Assembly: GCA_024233935.1 (NCBI GenBank)
Contig: JACKOY010000003.1
Coordinates: 310,001-374,000 of the forward strand
Origin: Spirochaetales bacterium
GTDB taxonomy: Bacteria; Spirochaetota; Leptospiria; Leptospirales; Leptonemataceae
Length of the DNA: 64,000 nucleotides
Direction: 5' to 3'
In this document: one piece after another, positions 33,578 to 42,100 of the stretch
Layout of the letters: each line of letters opens with the position of its first letter
How positions within the stretch are numbered: position 1 is the stretch's first letter
Position numbers and translations under genes: made by a program
Notes under the pieces: generated by a model
What the model saw: only the letters and a program-made list of their open reading frames with translations
Told to the model about the DNA's origin: nothing
Databases searched by the model: none

Positions 33578-34885
33578 CTAAACTCCGTACACGGCGACCG
33601 GTCTGCTCTTGCCCTTGAGCGTAAGCTCCCCAATGTACCGACCGTGATTGCGTAGCTCCGGAGTGAGCGCCACGTGCACCGCGCCCGAGTACAGGATGGA
33701 CTCGGGATGTTCGCGGGTCTGAGATTCAATGCGGGCGGCCGTGTTTACGGCGTCGCCGATAACCGTGAAGTCCTTGCGGTGTTCGGAGCCAATCGTGCCC
33801 ATCAGCACCTCGCCCAAATGCAGTCCAATGCCAGCGTGCATCGGAACGAGTCCCTCCTCTACCCAGCCCGCATTCAGCGCTTCCAAAGACTCGCGCATTT
33901 CCATGGCGGCTTTCAGCGCGGCCTCGGCCGGATTGGCAATTTCAACCAGGCCACCGAACACGGCCATGATCGCGTCGCCTATGAATTTATCGACGGTCCC
34001 ACCCTGCCGATGGATCGCATCGACCATACGATCGAAGTAGCGATTGAGTCGTGTGACCAGCTCGGTGGGTTCGGCGCTTTCGCTGTAGGCTGTGAATCCC
34101 CGAATATCGGAGAAGAGAATCACAACGCGCTTACGATCCCCGATCACCCCGGCACGATCCGCGAGCACACGATCCTTGACCTCGGGACTTACGAACTGAC
34201 CGAAAAGACGGCTCACGCTTTCTTTCTCTCTTTCCTCGTGAAGGATTCTCAGAAGCAGGCGCCGGGTGGTGCTCGAAAGCAAGCCCACAACCGGCCCCGA
34301 GCCAACGATCATGAGCCCTTTGATAATCCAGATAGAAGGAAACGTAAGTTCCTGATGTAATAGCGCATCGCCTACACCCAATCTTTGAAATTCCGGCAGA
34401 GCCAGAAGCGAAGCAATCATGAAGCCCCCGCCGGCCACCAACCCCGCCAGAACCGAAAGGCGCATGTTAAAGATAAACCCGGTCATGATGACCAGATGAA
34501 AGTTCAAATAAGAGAACGGCCCGGTGATAAACGTCGCCGCCCCCGCCGGATAATAAAAGTGCGTTCCGATGAAAAACAGCGATGGCAAAGCGGCAAATGG
34601 CAAGAACGCCAGATACAATACGACGCCACGCATGCGGTCGGCCCGCGCGATGAGGTACAACAAGAACGAGTAGGCCGTGGCAAAGAGCGTAAAGACAAGC
34701 GGCCCTTCCAACCCACGGCCGCCGGCCACCTCAATCATAAAGACGATGCTCAGCGCTCCAACCGTTCCCAGAATAGCCGAGTACACACCGCCCTTCCGAA
34801 CGGCCCGGTTTGTTTCCTGGTCCAGGTAGTACTCGAAGGTCCGCGCGTCTCCGGCGGTGAACTCTGGGCGCCCTTCCCCGCTCAT
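33578..34885 (-). CDS. Membrane class III adenylate/guanylate cyclase
   Basis: 435 residues. Residues 1-30 are cytoplasmic; six membrane helices follow (about 33-205), then a linker helix (RILHEEREKESVSRLFGQFV) and a catalytic domain (about 245-435). All catalytic elements are visible: metal Asp in VVILFSDIRGFTAY, second metal Asp in KFIGDAIMAVFGG, substrate Lys/Asp in RKDFTVIGDAVN and transition-state Asn and Arg in VNTAARIES. The Lys and Asp suggest adenine specificity. It makes a cyclic nucleotide at the inner membrane. It is the last gene of a same-strand cluster with two degenerate cyclase-fold genes and has its own terminator. Confidence 0.9.
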   Translation of the reverse strand: MSGEGRPEFTAGDARTFEYYLDQETNRAVRKGGVYSAILGTVGALSIVFMIEVAGGRGLEGPLVFTLFATAYSFLLYLIARADRMRGVVLYLAFLPFAALPSLFFIGTHFYYPAGAATFITGPFSYLNFHLVIMTGFIFNMRLSVLAGLVAGGGFMIASLLALPEFQRLGVGDALLHQELTFPSIWIIKGLMIVGSGPVVGLLSSTTRRLLLRILHEEREKESVSRLFGQFVSPEVKDRVLADRAGVIGDRKRVVILFSDIRGFTAYSESAEPTELVTRLNRYFDRMVDAIHRQGGTVDKFIGDAIMAVFGGLVEIANPAEAALKAAMEMRESLEALNAGWVEEGLVPMHAGIGLHLGEVLMGTIGSEHRKDFTVIGDAVNTAARIESQTREHPESILYSGAVHVALTPELRNHGRYIGELTLKGKSRPVAVYGV

Positions 34886-34963
34886 GGTTAGCTGACGCGC
34901 GAGACCACGCGCAGTTGTTGGAATACAGGCCCGGCCGCCCGGACGCGCAGCCCGGACCGGAAT

Positions 34964-36007
34964 TCAGGCAATCTCTTCAAAGTGATAGATCTGGTGACCT
35001 TCGAATTTGGCCGGGGACTTAAACAGGTACTTTCGGGCCCGGGGCGTAAGCTGCTCGGTCACCTGAGACGTCAAAAGCAGGCCGTTCGGCATGTCTCCGT
35101 AGATCGCCAGATGGGCGCTCAAATTCAGCGCTTCGCAATAGATCTGGCTGTGGTCTTCCTTATAAACGGTCTGGCCGGCGGCAATGCCCTGGGCCACCTG
35201 AATTGGCTCGGGCAGGTTCTCCATCGTCAGGTTGAAGATCTTCATGCTGGCCCGAATTTCAATCGCGGCCAGAAGCGCAGAGGAGTAGTCCTCGCCCAGA
35301 AAAGCAAAAAAGATCGCGTCCTCTTTGCGGGTCCAGACGTTGCCGCCATAGCGAGGCACAATTTCGGCAAAGCGCGTCAGCGTTCGATTCTGCGTGGCCA
35401 GAAAACGCCGCTCGTCAACATTCGTTCGAAAACTGTCAGGAAACTGCAGCTGCACGTAAAGATAGATAATAAAATACGTCTCTCCTTCGATAAACACTGT
35501 CTCCCGGGGGGGAGCTTCGGCCAGAGCCTTGCGTCGCAACTCCATGCGCTCGGCGCGCATGAACTCCCGCACTTTGCGATCAATCTTTTCGTACTCCGGT
35601 CGCGGCGGGAGGGCGGCCACCGCGTCCCGGGCAGCCAGCCACCGTTCGTGGCCCAGAAGCGCCCGGGCGATTGCGTACGGAAGATGCCCCAGCTTGATGT
35701 TGTTCTTTGAAATGAAATCAACGGCTCCAGCCAGAATGCTTTCGACAATCAGCCGTTCACTATTGTCCGAGGAAACCACCAGGCAGGGCAGGTCAAGTTT
35801 CTTGAGCTTCTGAATAAACTCGAAAAGATCCATATCGCCAACCCGGGACTCGGTCAGAACGATATCAAAGGCGTGGGCCGGGATAAACTCAAGAGCCTCC
35901 TGAGCGGAAGCGCGGAACGAAAGCGTCACGTCACGGAATTCCGCCTCCAAAAGGTGCGTGTAGTACTCCTGCAGAGCGCGATCGGGATCAACAACAAGTA
36001 TGTTCAT
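34964..36007 (-). CDS. Pseudo-receiver plus degenerate cyclase-fold protein
   Basis: 347 residues. Residues 1-115 are a response-regulator receiver: MNILVVDPDRALQEYY, FDIVLTESRVGDMDLFEF, CLVVSSDNSER, AVDFISKNN. The acidic pocket and Lys are kept but the phosphoacceptor Asp is Glu (LTE), mimicking a phosphorylated state. Residues about 175-347 look like a class III cyclase domain: a changed first metal box (YVQLQFPDSFRTN), KEDAIFFAFLG in place of GDAIMAVFG, and IYCEALNLSAHLA in place of IGDAVNTAARIE, keeping Asn but not Asp/Arg. Starts two bases after the stop of the next gene upstream, implying coupling. Confidence 0.75.
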   Translation of the reverse strand: MNILVVDPDRALQEYYTHLLEAEFRDVTLSFRASAQEALEFIPAHAFDIVLTESRVGDMDLFEFIQKLKKLDLPCLVVSSDNSERLIVESILAGAVDFISKNNIKLGHLPYAIARALLGHERWLAARDAVAALPPRPEYEKIDRKVREFMRAERMELRRKALAEAPPRETVFIEGETYFIIYLYVQLQFPDSFRTNVDERRFLATQNRTLTRFAEIVPRYGGNVWTRKEDAIFFAFLGEDYSSALLAAIEIRASMKIFNLTMENLPEPIQVAQGIAAGQTVYKEDHSQIYCEALNLSAHLAIYGDMPNGLLLTSQVTEQLTPRARKYLFKSPAKFEGHQIYHFEEIA

Positions 36008-36009
36008 AG

Positions 36010-36915
36010 TCAGAGTGGCGCGTAGCGATAGATCCGGAAGCCTTCGATCTGGCCCTCCACCTGAAAATTGCGTCGGACTTCGAGCGGTAGCTTGCTTGCA
36101 ATCGCCTCGCTTGCGCGAATGGAATTCGGATCTGCGGCTTTTTCAATCTCCTGAGCAACACGCATGTCCGGGGACGAGATCTTGTTGACCTCGTCTTTAT
36201 AAATCGCGCGCCCGTAATGCATGCCGACCCGCAACTTCACATCGTTCTCCGGGCGCAGTTGGTTCTCAGCGATATTAAAAACGGGTAGATAACTCAGAAT
36301 CGAAATCATCGAAAGAACGGACATGGGTGCGCTGTCTTCGCCCTGAAACGCCGCCAATCCGCCGTCGCCGTACCAATACCAGAGGCGCCCATCCCAGAAC
36401 TCGACGTGTTTGCGTACGTAGGCTTTGAGCCGCGACAGCGTCGCTTCCACATCACCTTTCACATTTGTTCGCACAAGTTCGGAACTCGAAACAACGTCGA
36501 GGCTCACGAAGGAGAGCTGATACTCCTCCTCCTGCTTCATGAAGCCCCAACCCAGATTCTGGTGGGTTTTTTGATCGCGCACGAAGCGCTGGTTCTCGCG
36601 ATCCAGGTTCCAGCCACGTTCCCGAAGCATCTGGATGAGGCGTTCGGTCCCTTTTAGCTGAATCACACCTCCGCTGGCGCCGTGACCTTCGCGAATCAGC
36701 ATATACGCCACGTAGTCCAGCAATTTCTCTTCGGTGTTGAAGTACTGGATGATGCAGTCGGCCGCGACTTTGCGCGGAATCACGATCTTGTCCCCGAAGC
36801 CGGAGAACTCATACACATTGAACTCCGGGTCGACTTCGCGACCCAGATGGTTCATCTGCTCGGTGTTGAGCGACTGGACCAGGATGTCGTAGAGAGCTTT
36901 GCGCAGGTGCTTCAT
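36010..36915 (-). CDS. Degenerate cyclase-fold protein with N-terminal regulatory part
   Basis: 301 residues, cytoplasmic. The N-terminal 115 residues (KALYDILVQSLNTEQMNHLG...) are helical and unrecognised. Residues about 125-301 resemble a class III cyclase domain: FVSLDVVSSSELV keeps the first metal Asp, LWYWYGDGGLAAFQG keeps the second, and LRVGMHYGRAIY matches the fold, but the helix carrying the transition-state Asn/Arg reads SPDMRVAQEIEKA, so both are lost. It may pair with the next gene's product to build one active site, or act as a non-enzymatic sensor. First gene of the cluster. Confidence 0.7.
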   Translation of the reverse strand: MKHLRKALYDILVQSLNTEQMNHLGREVDPEFNVYEFSGFGDKIVIPRKVAADCIIQYFNTEEKLLDYVAYMLIREGHGASGGVIQLKGTERLIQMLRERGWNLDRENQRFVRDQKTHQNLGWGFMKQEEEYQLSFVSLDVVSSSELVRTNVKGDVEATLSRLKAYVRKHVEFWDGRLWYWYGDGGLAAFQGEDSAPMSVLSMISILSYLPVFNIAENQLRPENDVKLRVGMHYGRAIYKDEVNKISSPDMRVAQEIEKAADPNSIRASEAIASKLPLEVRRNFQVEGQIEGFRIYRYAPL

Positions 36916-37059
36916 GTCAGGAGCGGGACGTCGCCCGGTCCATATGCGACATACGCGTTAGGCTTTCAAGACAAACTGGAAGGTCAAAAAAAGGGGCCAT
37001 TCCCTCCGGAGCAGCGCTTGCGGGGGCCGGTGGCCAATAAATCGGGCGGGGTGTCTTTT

Positions 37060-37132
<73 letters not shown>

Positions 37133-37233
37133 GTCAAGAAACGATCCTTAAGATCAAGGGAAAGAAATTACGGCCGGGGCGGCTGTAAAGTACTTTATCA
37201 AGCGGTGCCTGATCGGCGCAGGGTACGAAGCCT

Positions 37234-38115
37234 ATGAAGAACGCGCACCCACCGGTTTCTCTGATCACGGGGGCCAGCGCTGGCATTGGCCGCGCTCTGG
37301 CGGAGACCCTGCTGCGGGAAGGCCACTTTGTGTACGCCGGCTATCGGAATTCGGACCGGGCCCGCGCCAGCTACGGCGATTTGTGGCATGTGGATCGCCT
37401 GAAGCCGGTGCGCCTGGATGTCACGCGCCAGTCCGAGATCGCGACGGTCATGCGGGCCGTGCGAGCCGAGCAGGGACGCCTGGACAATCTGATCAACAAC
37501 GCGGGCTTTGGAGTCTACGGTGCCTTCGAGGAATTGTCCGAGCAGGAATTGCGCGCCCAGTTTGAAACCAACTTCTTCGGCGCGACCTCAATGTGCCGGG
37601 CGGCCCTGCCGCTGCTGCGAGCATCCGACCGAGCACGCATCATCAACGTGAGTTCGATTCTGGGTCAGTTGGTCCTGCCCACCGGAAGCGCCTACTGCGG
37701 ATCCAAGTGGGCCCTGGAAGCCTTCAGCGATTGCCTGCGGTACGAAGTCCGCCACTTCGGCATCGAAGTGGTCCTCGTGGAACCGGGTTTGATTCGCACC
37801 GAATTCAAGGACCGCATTCTGTATTCAAAGGCGGCCCGGGAGCAAAACCCGGAGTCTTTGTATCGCCATCTCAATCGAAAGATGGCCGAGAACGAGTACG
37901 GTCGCCTGGTCACTTCGGCCCAGGCCGCCGCCGGCAAAATCGCAGACGTGCTCAGGAAAAAGCGGCCGGGACCGCGATACCGCATTGGCGTCGATAGCCA
38001 GATCTATTACGCCTTGAAAAGAGTTTTGCCGGCGCGCTTCATCGACTGGACCTTCCGCCTCGCTGTTTGGAATGCCTGGCGCGGCGAGAAAAGTAAGCGC
38101 ACGCTCTCGGTTTAA
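37234..38115 (+). CDS. Short-chain dehydrogenase/reductase (classical SDR)
   Basis: 293 residues. NAD(P)-binding TGASAGIGRALAE (about 12-24), NNAGFG (about 88-93), and catalytic Ser and Y-x3-K in INVSSILGQ and SAYCGSKWALEAFS. The Arg after the first beta-strand region (YRNSDRAR) hints at NADP preference. The C-terminus (IYYALKRVLPARFIDWTFRL) resembles SDRs acting on lipids or sterol/retinol-like substrates near membranes. Substrate not determinable. Follows tRNA-Ala by about 100 bases on the other strand. Confidence 0.9.
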   Translation: MKNAHPPVSLITGASAGIGRALAETLLREGHFVYAGYRNSDRARASYGDLWHVDRLKPVRLDVTRQSEIATVMRAVRAEQGRLDNLINNAGFGVYGAFEELSEQELRAQFETNFFGATSMCRAALPLLRASDRARIINVSSILGQLVLPTGSAYCGSKWALEAFSDCLRYEVRHFGIEVVLVEPGLIRTEFKDRILYSKAAREQNPESLYRHLNRKMAENEYGRLVTSAQAAAGKIADVLRKKRPGPRYRIGVDSQIYYALKRVLPARFIDWTFRLAVWNAWRGEKSKRTLSV

Positions 38116-38163
38116 TCACGAAACAATAGTACACGGGCTGGCAGTGCCGCGTGTCTTGCAGGT

Positions 38164-38712
38164 CTAACCGATCGCTTTTCCTTTGCCCGGTATCAAACCC
38201 ACTTCGGGGGCGACCGCGATAAATTGATCAGGTTTCTCGGGCGAATAGAGTACGGGCAGGGTACTGCCTTCCGAGACGGTCGAATCGCTGGCGGAAAACA
38301 AGGCCACGGCCTTGCCCTGATAGCTTTTGCCTCCCCGGTCGCGGTACTCAAGTTGCATTGTGAGGCCGGCGGAGTTTACGGTCGTTTTTGTAACCCGGCC
38401 CTCGCAATAGATCGCATCGACCAGAAATCGGATCGATCGGCGTCGCACAACTCCCATGGCCCAGTCAAAATAGAACGGAATGGCAGCGAGACCCAGGGCA
38501 ATAGCGGGCGCAATCCACCAGCCGTTGGCTTCGTAGAAGAGGCCCTGCAGACGCCAGAGCGCCAGGCCAAACGTAACCGGGGCGGCGAAGTACATGAGTG
38601 TCTTAGCCAGCAGTACGTTGCCCTTTGCAAAAGGACTGAGGTCCTCTTCCCGTCTGGGAGGGCTCGATTTCAAAACCTCGTAGTTGGCCTGTGTGGCGCT
38701 CGTTTCATTCAT
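38164..38712 (-). CDS. DUF3592-like membrane protein
   Basis: 182 residues. Cytoplasmic N-terminus, two membrane helices (about 38-56 and 66-84), then a beta-rich domain: AIYCEGRVTKTTVNSAGLT, LEYRDRGGKSYQGKA, GSTLPVLYSPEKPDQFIA. The final motif (V-L-Y-x-P-x-x-P) is the signature of DUF3592. The molecular function of this family is unknown. Convergent with the SDR gene, 48 bases apart. Confidence 0.7.
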   Translation of the reverse strand: MNETSATQANYEVLKSSPPRREEDLSPFAKGNVLLAKTLMYFAAPVTFGLALWRLQGLFYEANGWWIAPAIALGLAAIPFYFDWAMGVVRRRSIRFLVDAIYCEGRVTKTTVNSAGLTMQLEYRDRGGKSYQGKAVALFSASDSTVSEGSTLPVLYSPEKPDQFIAVAPEVGLIPGKGKAIG

Positions 38713-39183
38713 GGGCCCGGACTCCTCGCTCTAAACATCTTGTCCGCGGCGACGGTCAGCGGGAAATTTTGAGTCAATCCCTGCACTGGAGGCCGTGCTG
38801 CGAGCTGCGAAGGGCCCAGGCATTCTGTCAAAGAGATTACCTGCAGCCGAACCCTATATGCCGGCGGGTGGAACCGAGAGCCGGCCAGCAGGAGCGTGCG
38901 GTCGCCATTTCCCCCGCTAACGGAGCGGAGGCGCCTCCGGAGCTTCCCGCAGCCACACGGAAAAAAGCTGACCGGTGCATCCGAAACGGTAGCCTGGTCT
39001 CTTGTCCCCGCTTTCCATGGGGGAGTTGACGGTGATCTGCGCGTAACAGACTTGACGGCGCTTCTTGAGTGGAGGCCGGCGGGTTTGCGATCACGACCCG
39101 GCCACAGGCAGGCTTGTTCTGCCGGGCTCCGGGGGATCGCCAGCGCTACGGGGCAGCCGGGACTTGATGCAATCAGAACCATA
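38713..39183. other. 471-bp intergenic region upstream of the giant coiled-coil gene
   Basis: Divergent region between the DUF3592-like gene and the GAF/HATPase gene. A 14-base perfect palindrome CGGAGGCGCCTCCG lies at 38926-38939, and two TTGACG hexamers occur near 39025 and 39048, either of which could be a -35 element, but no good -10 is seen at the right spacing. The reading frame of the downstream gene is open upstream to 38896, but the translated part is not protein-like. No RNA gene recognised. Confidence 0.45.
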
Positions 39184-42100
39184 ATGGCTACGACGAAGAA
39201 AAAAAAGGCGAGCACAAAGAAGACCGCTGCCAAAGCGACTTCCAAAAAGAAGAGCGCCACGAAAAAGACCGCGGCCAAAGCGGCGCCTAAAAAGCCCACT
39301 GCGAAAAAAGCCGCGGCAAAGAAAACCACAGCACAGAGGCCGGTGGCGGCGCCGCGAAAAAAAACACCGTCCCCCTCTGCTCCGGGCCTCGAAGAGTTGC
39401 TCGCGCAACTGAGCGGTTTTTTCGGTCCTGGGAAAGGGCCCGACCAGCGCCTGGAATCTGTAAAAGCGCTCCTGCACGATAGCGTTGGCTTTGATGTTCT
39501 GAACGTAATCGCACGCGCGACCGATTCCACCACAGGCGAATACCGACTCGTTCGTGCCGTCGACCAAGACCACGAAATGGTGGAAACCACGCCGCTACCG
39601 ACAGCGGCGGCTCGCGCCCTCGAGAAACTCGGCGAAGGCACCCTGCTGGAAAACGCCTCGGAATATCTGTTCGGCGTGGGTCCGGATGGAACGGCTCAGC
39701 CCATCGCCCTCACCCGTGGAGAAGCAAAGAAAGTATCCTGCATCGCCCTGCCGCTGCGCGAAGCGGGTGGCGCCCTGACGGGCGCGATCATTCTGGCTTT
39801 GATCGATCACACGCCCGGTTATCGAAAAAACGATCTCGAATCAGCCGCCGGGCTGGCCGGCATATTGCTGGCCGACTTTGAATCGGCGTATCTTGCGGCC
39901 GCACGTCAGGAACGCGACGCCGCCCGCAAGGCACTGAAAGAAATCGAGAAATCACACGCAGGCGCGATCCAGGAAGCGCGGAGCGAAGCCGGCACGCGCG
40001 CCCGCGAATTGGAATCGCAACTGGCGGAGTTGAAAAAGGCGCATGAAAAAGAGCTTACCGAGCGGGAGCAGCAGGGCCGACGCGAACACGAGGCGACACT
40101 GGCCCAAATCAAAGCGACGGCCGACGCGGAGTTTGCACAGCTAAAGGAAAAGACAGACACCGAACTCAAACAGACCAGAGAGAAATCGGAAAACGATCTC
40201 GCAGCGCTGCGCAAAAAGGCCGAGAGCGAACTTACGCAAACGCGCGAGGAAAGCGCCGCCGCCATTTCCAAACTCAAAGAAGAGTCCCAGCAGGCTCGCC
40301 GCGGACTGGAGAATGAACTGGCGGAAAGTCGGGCCCGCCTGAAGGAGCAGCAGGGCCTCGCAAAAGAACTGGAAGAAGCCCGCGCCAAACTCGGTCGCCT
40401 GGAAAAGGAAAGTCAGGAACTGCGCCAGGAGCTCGCAAAGGGGCAGCAACAGGAATCGGACATTCAAAAAGCCCTCCGAACAGCCCGCGACGAACTGAAG
40501 TCCGAGCAGGAACAGCGCAAAGCCGACGAACAAGCGCACCGCTCAAAAGAAAACGAGCTGCTGGAAAAGCTGAAAGGTGAAACAGCGCGGCTGGAAAAGC
40601 AGCACACGGAGGCGCTCCAGGCAGCCACGGCCGGGCACCAGAAAGCGTTGGCCGAAGCGAAAGCCGAACACGAGCGCAAACAACAGGGCCAGGTTCAGGA
40701 ATTGGCCGCGCTTCAAAAGGAGCTTTCAGAACTAAAAGCGCAAAGCCGGTCTCAACAAGAAAGCCTGCAGGCCGCTGCCCGGAAAGAGCGCGAAGATCTG
40801 ATTGCCCAGCACAAACAGGAAATTTCCGAAATCCAGGAAAAGTCAGCCCGGCAGGCCGAGTCTGATCTCAAAGAGGCGACCACTCAGGTTCGAACCGAAG
40901 CCGATGCCAGGATTCAAAAACTGCAGGCCGAACTCGAAACCACCCGGAAGCAACACGAACAGAAACTGGAGGCGTTGCAGCTCGAACAGGCCGAACAAAG
41001 CCGACAGGCTGATCTCGCTCTGAAGCAGGCCGAGGCAAAGCACGAAGCGATCGCCGCCGAACACCAAACCCAGAGTCGCAGCCTGGACCAGGCCCGCAAA
41101 GCCCACGAAGCCGCCGATCAGCGCGCCCGCGTACTGGACCAGCAACTCAAGCAGGCTCGCCAGGACTTAGAGGCCGGCCGGTCGCTCCTCGCGAGCAGCA
41201 CTGCGGACGTCGAAAAAGAGCGCGCGCAATTTCAGGAAAAGATCACAGGCCTCGAAAATCAGCTCAGCACCGCCGGCCAGAACATCACCGAGCGTGATCA
41301 CAAGCTTGAAGAGGCCCGGCAACGGATAGCGCAGCTCGAGCAGGAGAAACAGGCCCTTAATCAAAGCACAAAAGCGCGCAGCCAGGAACTATCCGCGCTT
41401 CAGGAAAAGATCGAGCAGCAAGAAAGCGCGGCGGCCGACAGCGCGGCGCGAGAGCAACGCCAGGAACAGCAGATCAAGGCGCTGCAGAGTCAGCTATCTG
41501 TGCGTTCCGAAGCCCACGCCCGCATCGTTGCCGAGCATGAACAGAAGCAGGCTGCCGATGGCGCCCGCATTGAGACTCTGGAAGCCGAACTGGTGGCGGC
41601 CCGCAACCTGGTGCAGCAGCGTGAAACCGACCTGCACAACGCCACCTACGAATTGAAGCAACGTGCCCAGTTGCTGAGCGAAAGCCTCGAGCGTCATCGC
41701 GCCGAATCAGCGCGACAGAAAGAAGAGCTGGAAGCGCGCCTGGCGGAACTCAAGAGCGAGCGCGAAAAACTGGAGCAAGCCCATCAGAGTCGCGAGCGAG
41801 ACCTTTCCAATCGTTTGCAGCAAAGCCAGGAACGGGCCGCCGATCTTGACAAAACGCTTTCGGAACTGCGGGGCCAGGTCCAGAAGTCGGACGAAACCGC
41901 ATCCCTTCAGCAGAGTAAAATCAACGAGCAGCAGGCCGCTATCGAAGACATGCGGCTTTCTCTCGAACACGAACGACAGACGGCCGAAAAAGAACGCGAT
42001 CAGGCAGCCCAAAAGCACGCCCGCGAACTTGCAGCCCGGGACACCCGGATTGCAGAGATCGAAGCAAACGTCGAACGCAAAGACCGGGAGATTGCCGAAG

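Noticed and set aside
38926..38939. CGGAGGCGCCTCCG palindrome as a regulatory site
   Set aside because: Only one copy, very GC-rich in GC-rich DNA, and far from the start codon; may be chance.
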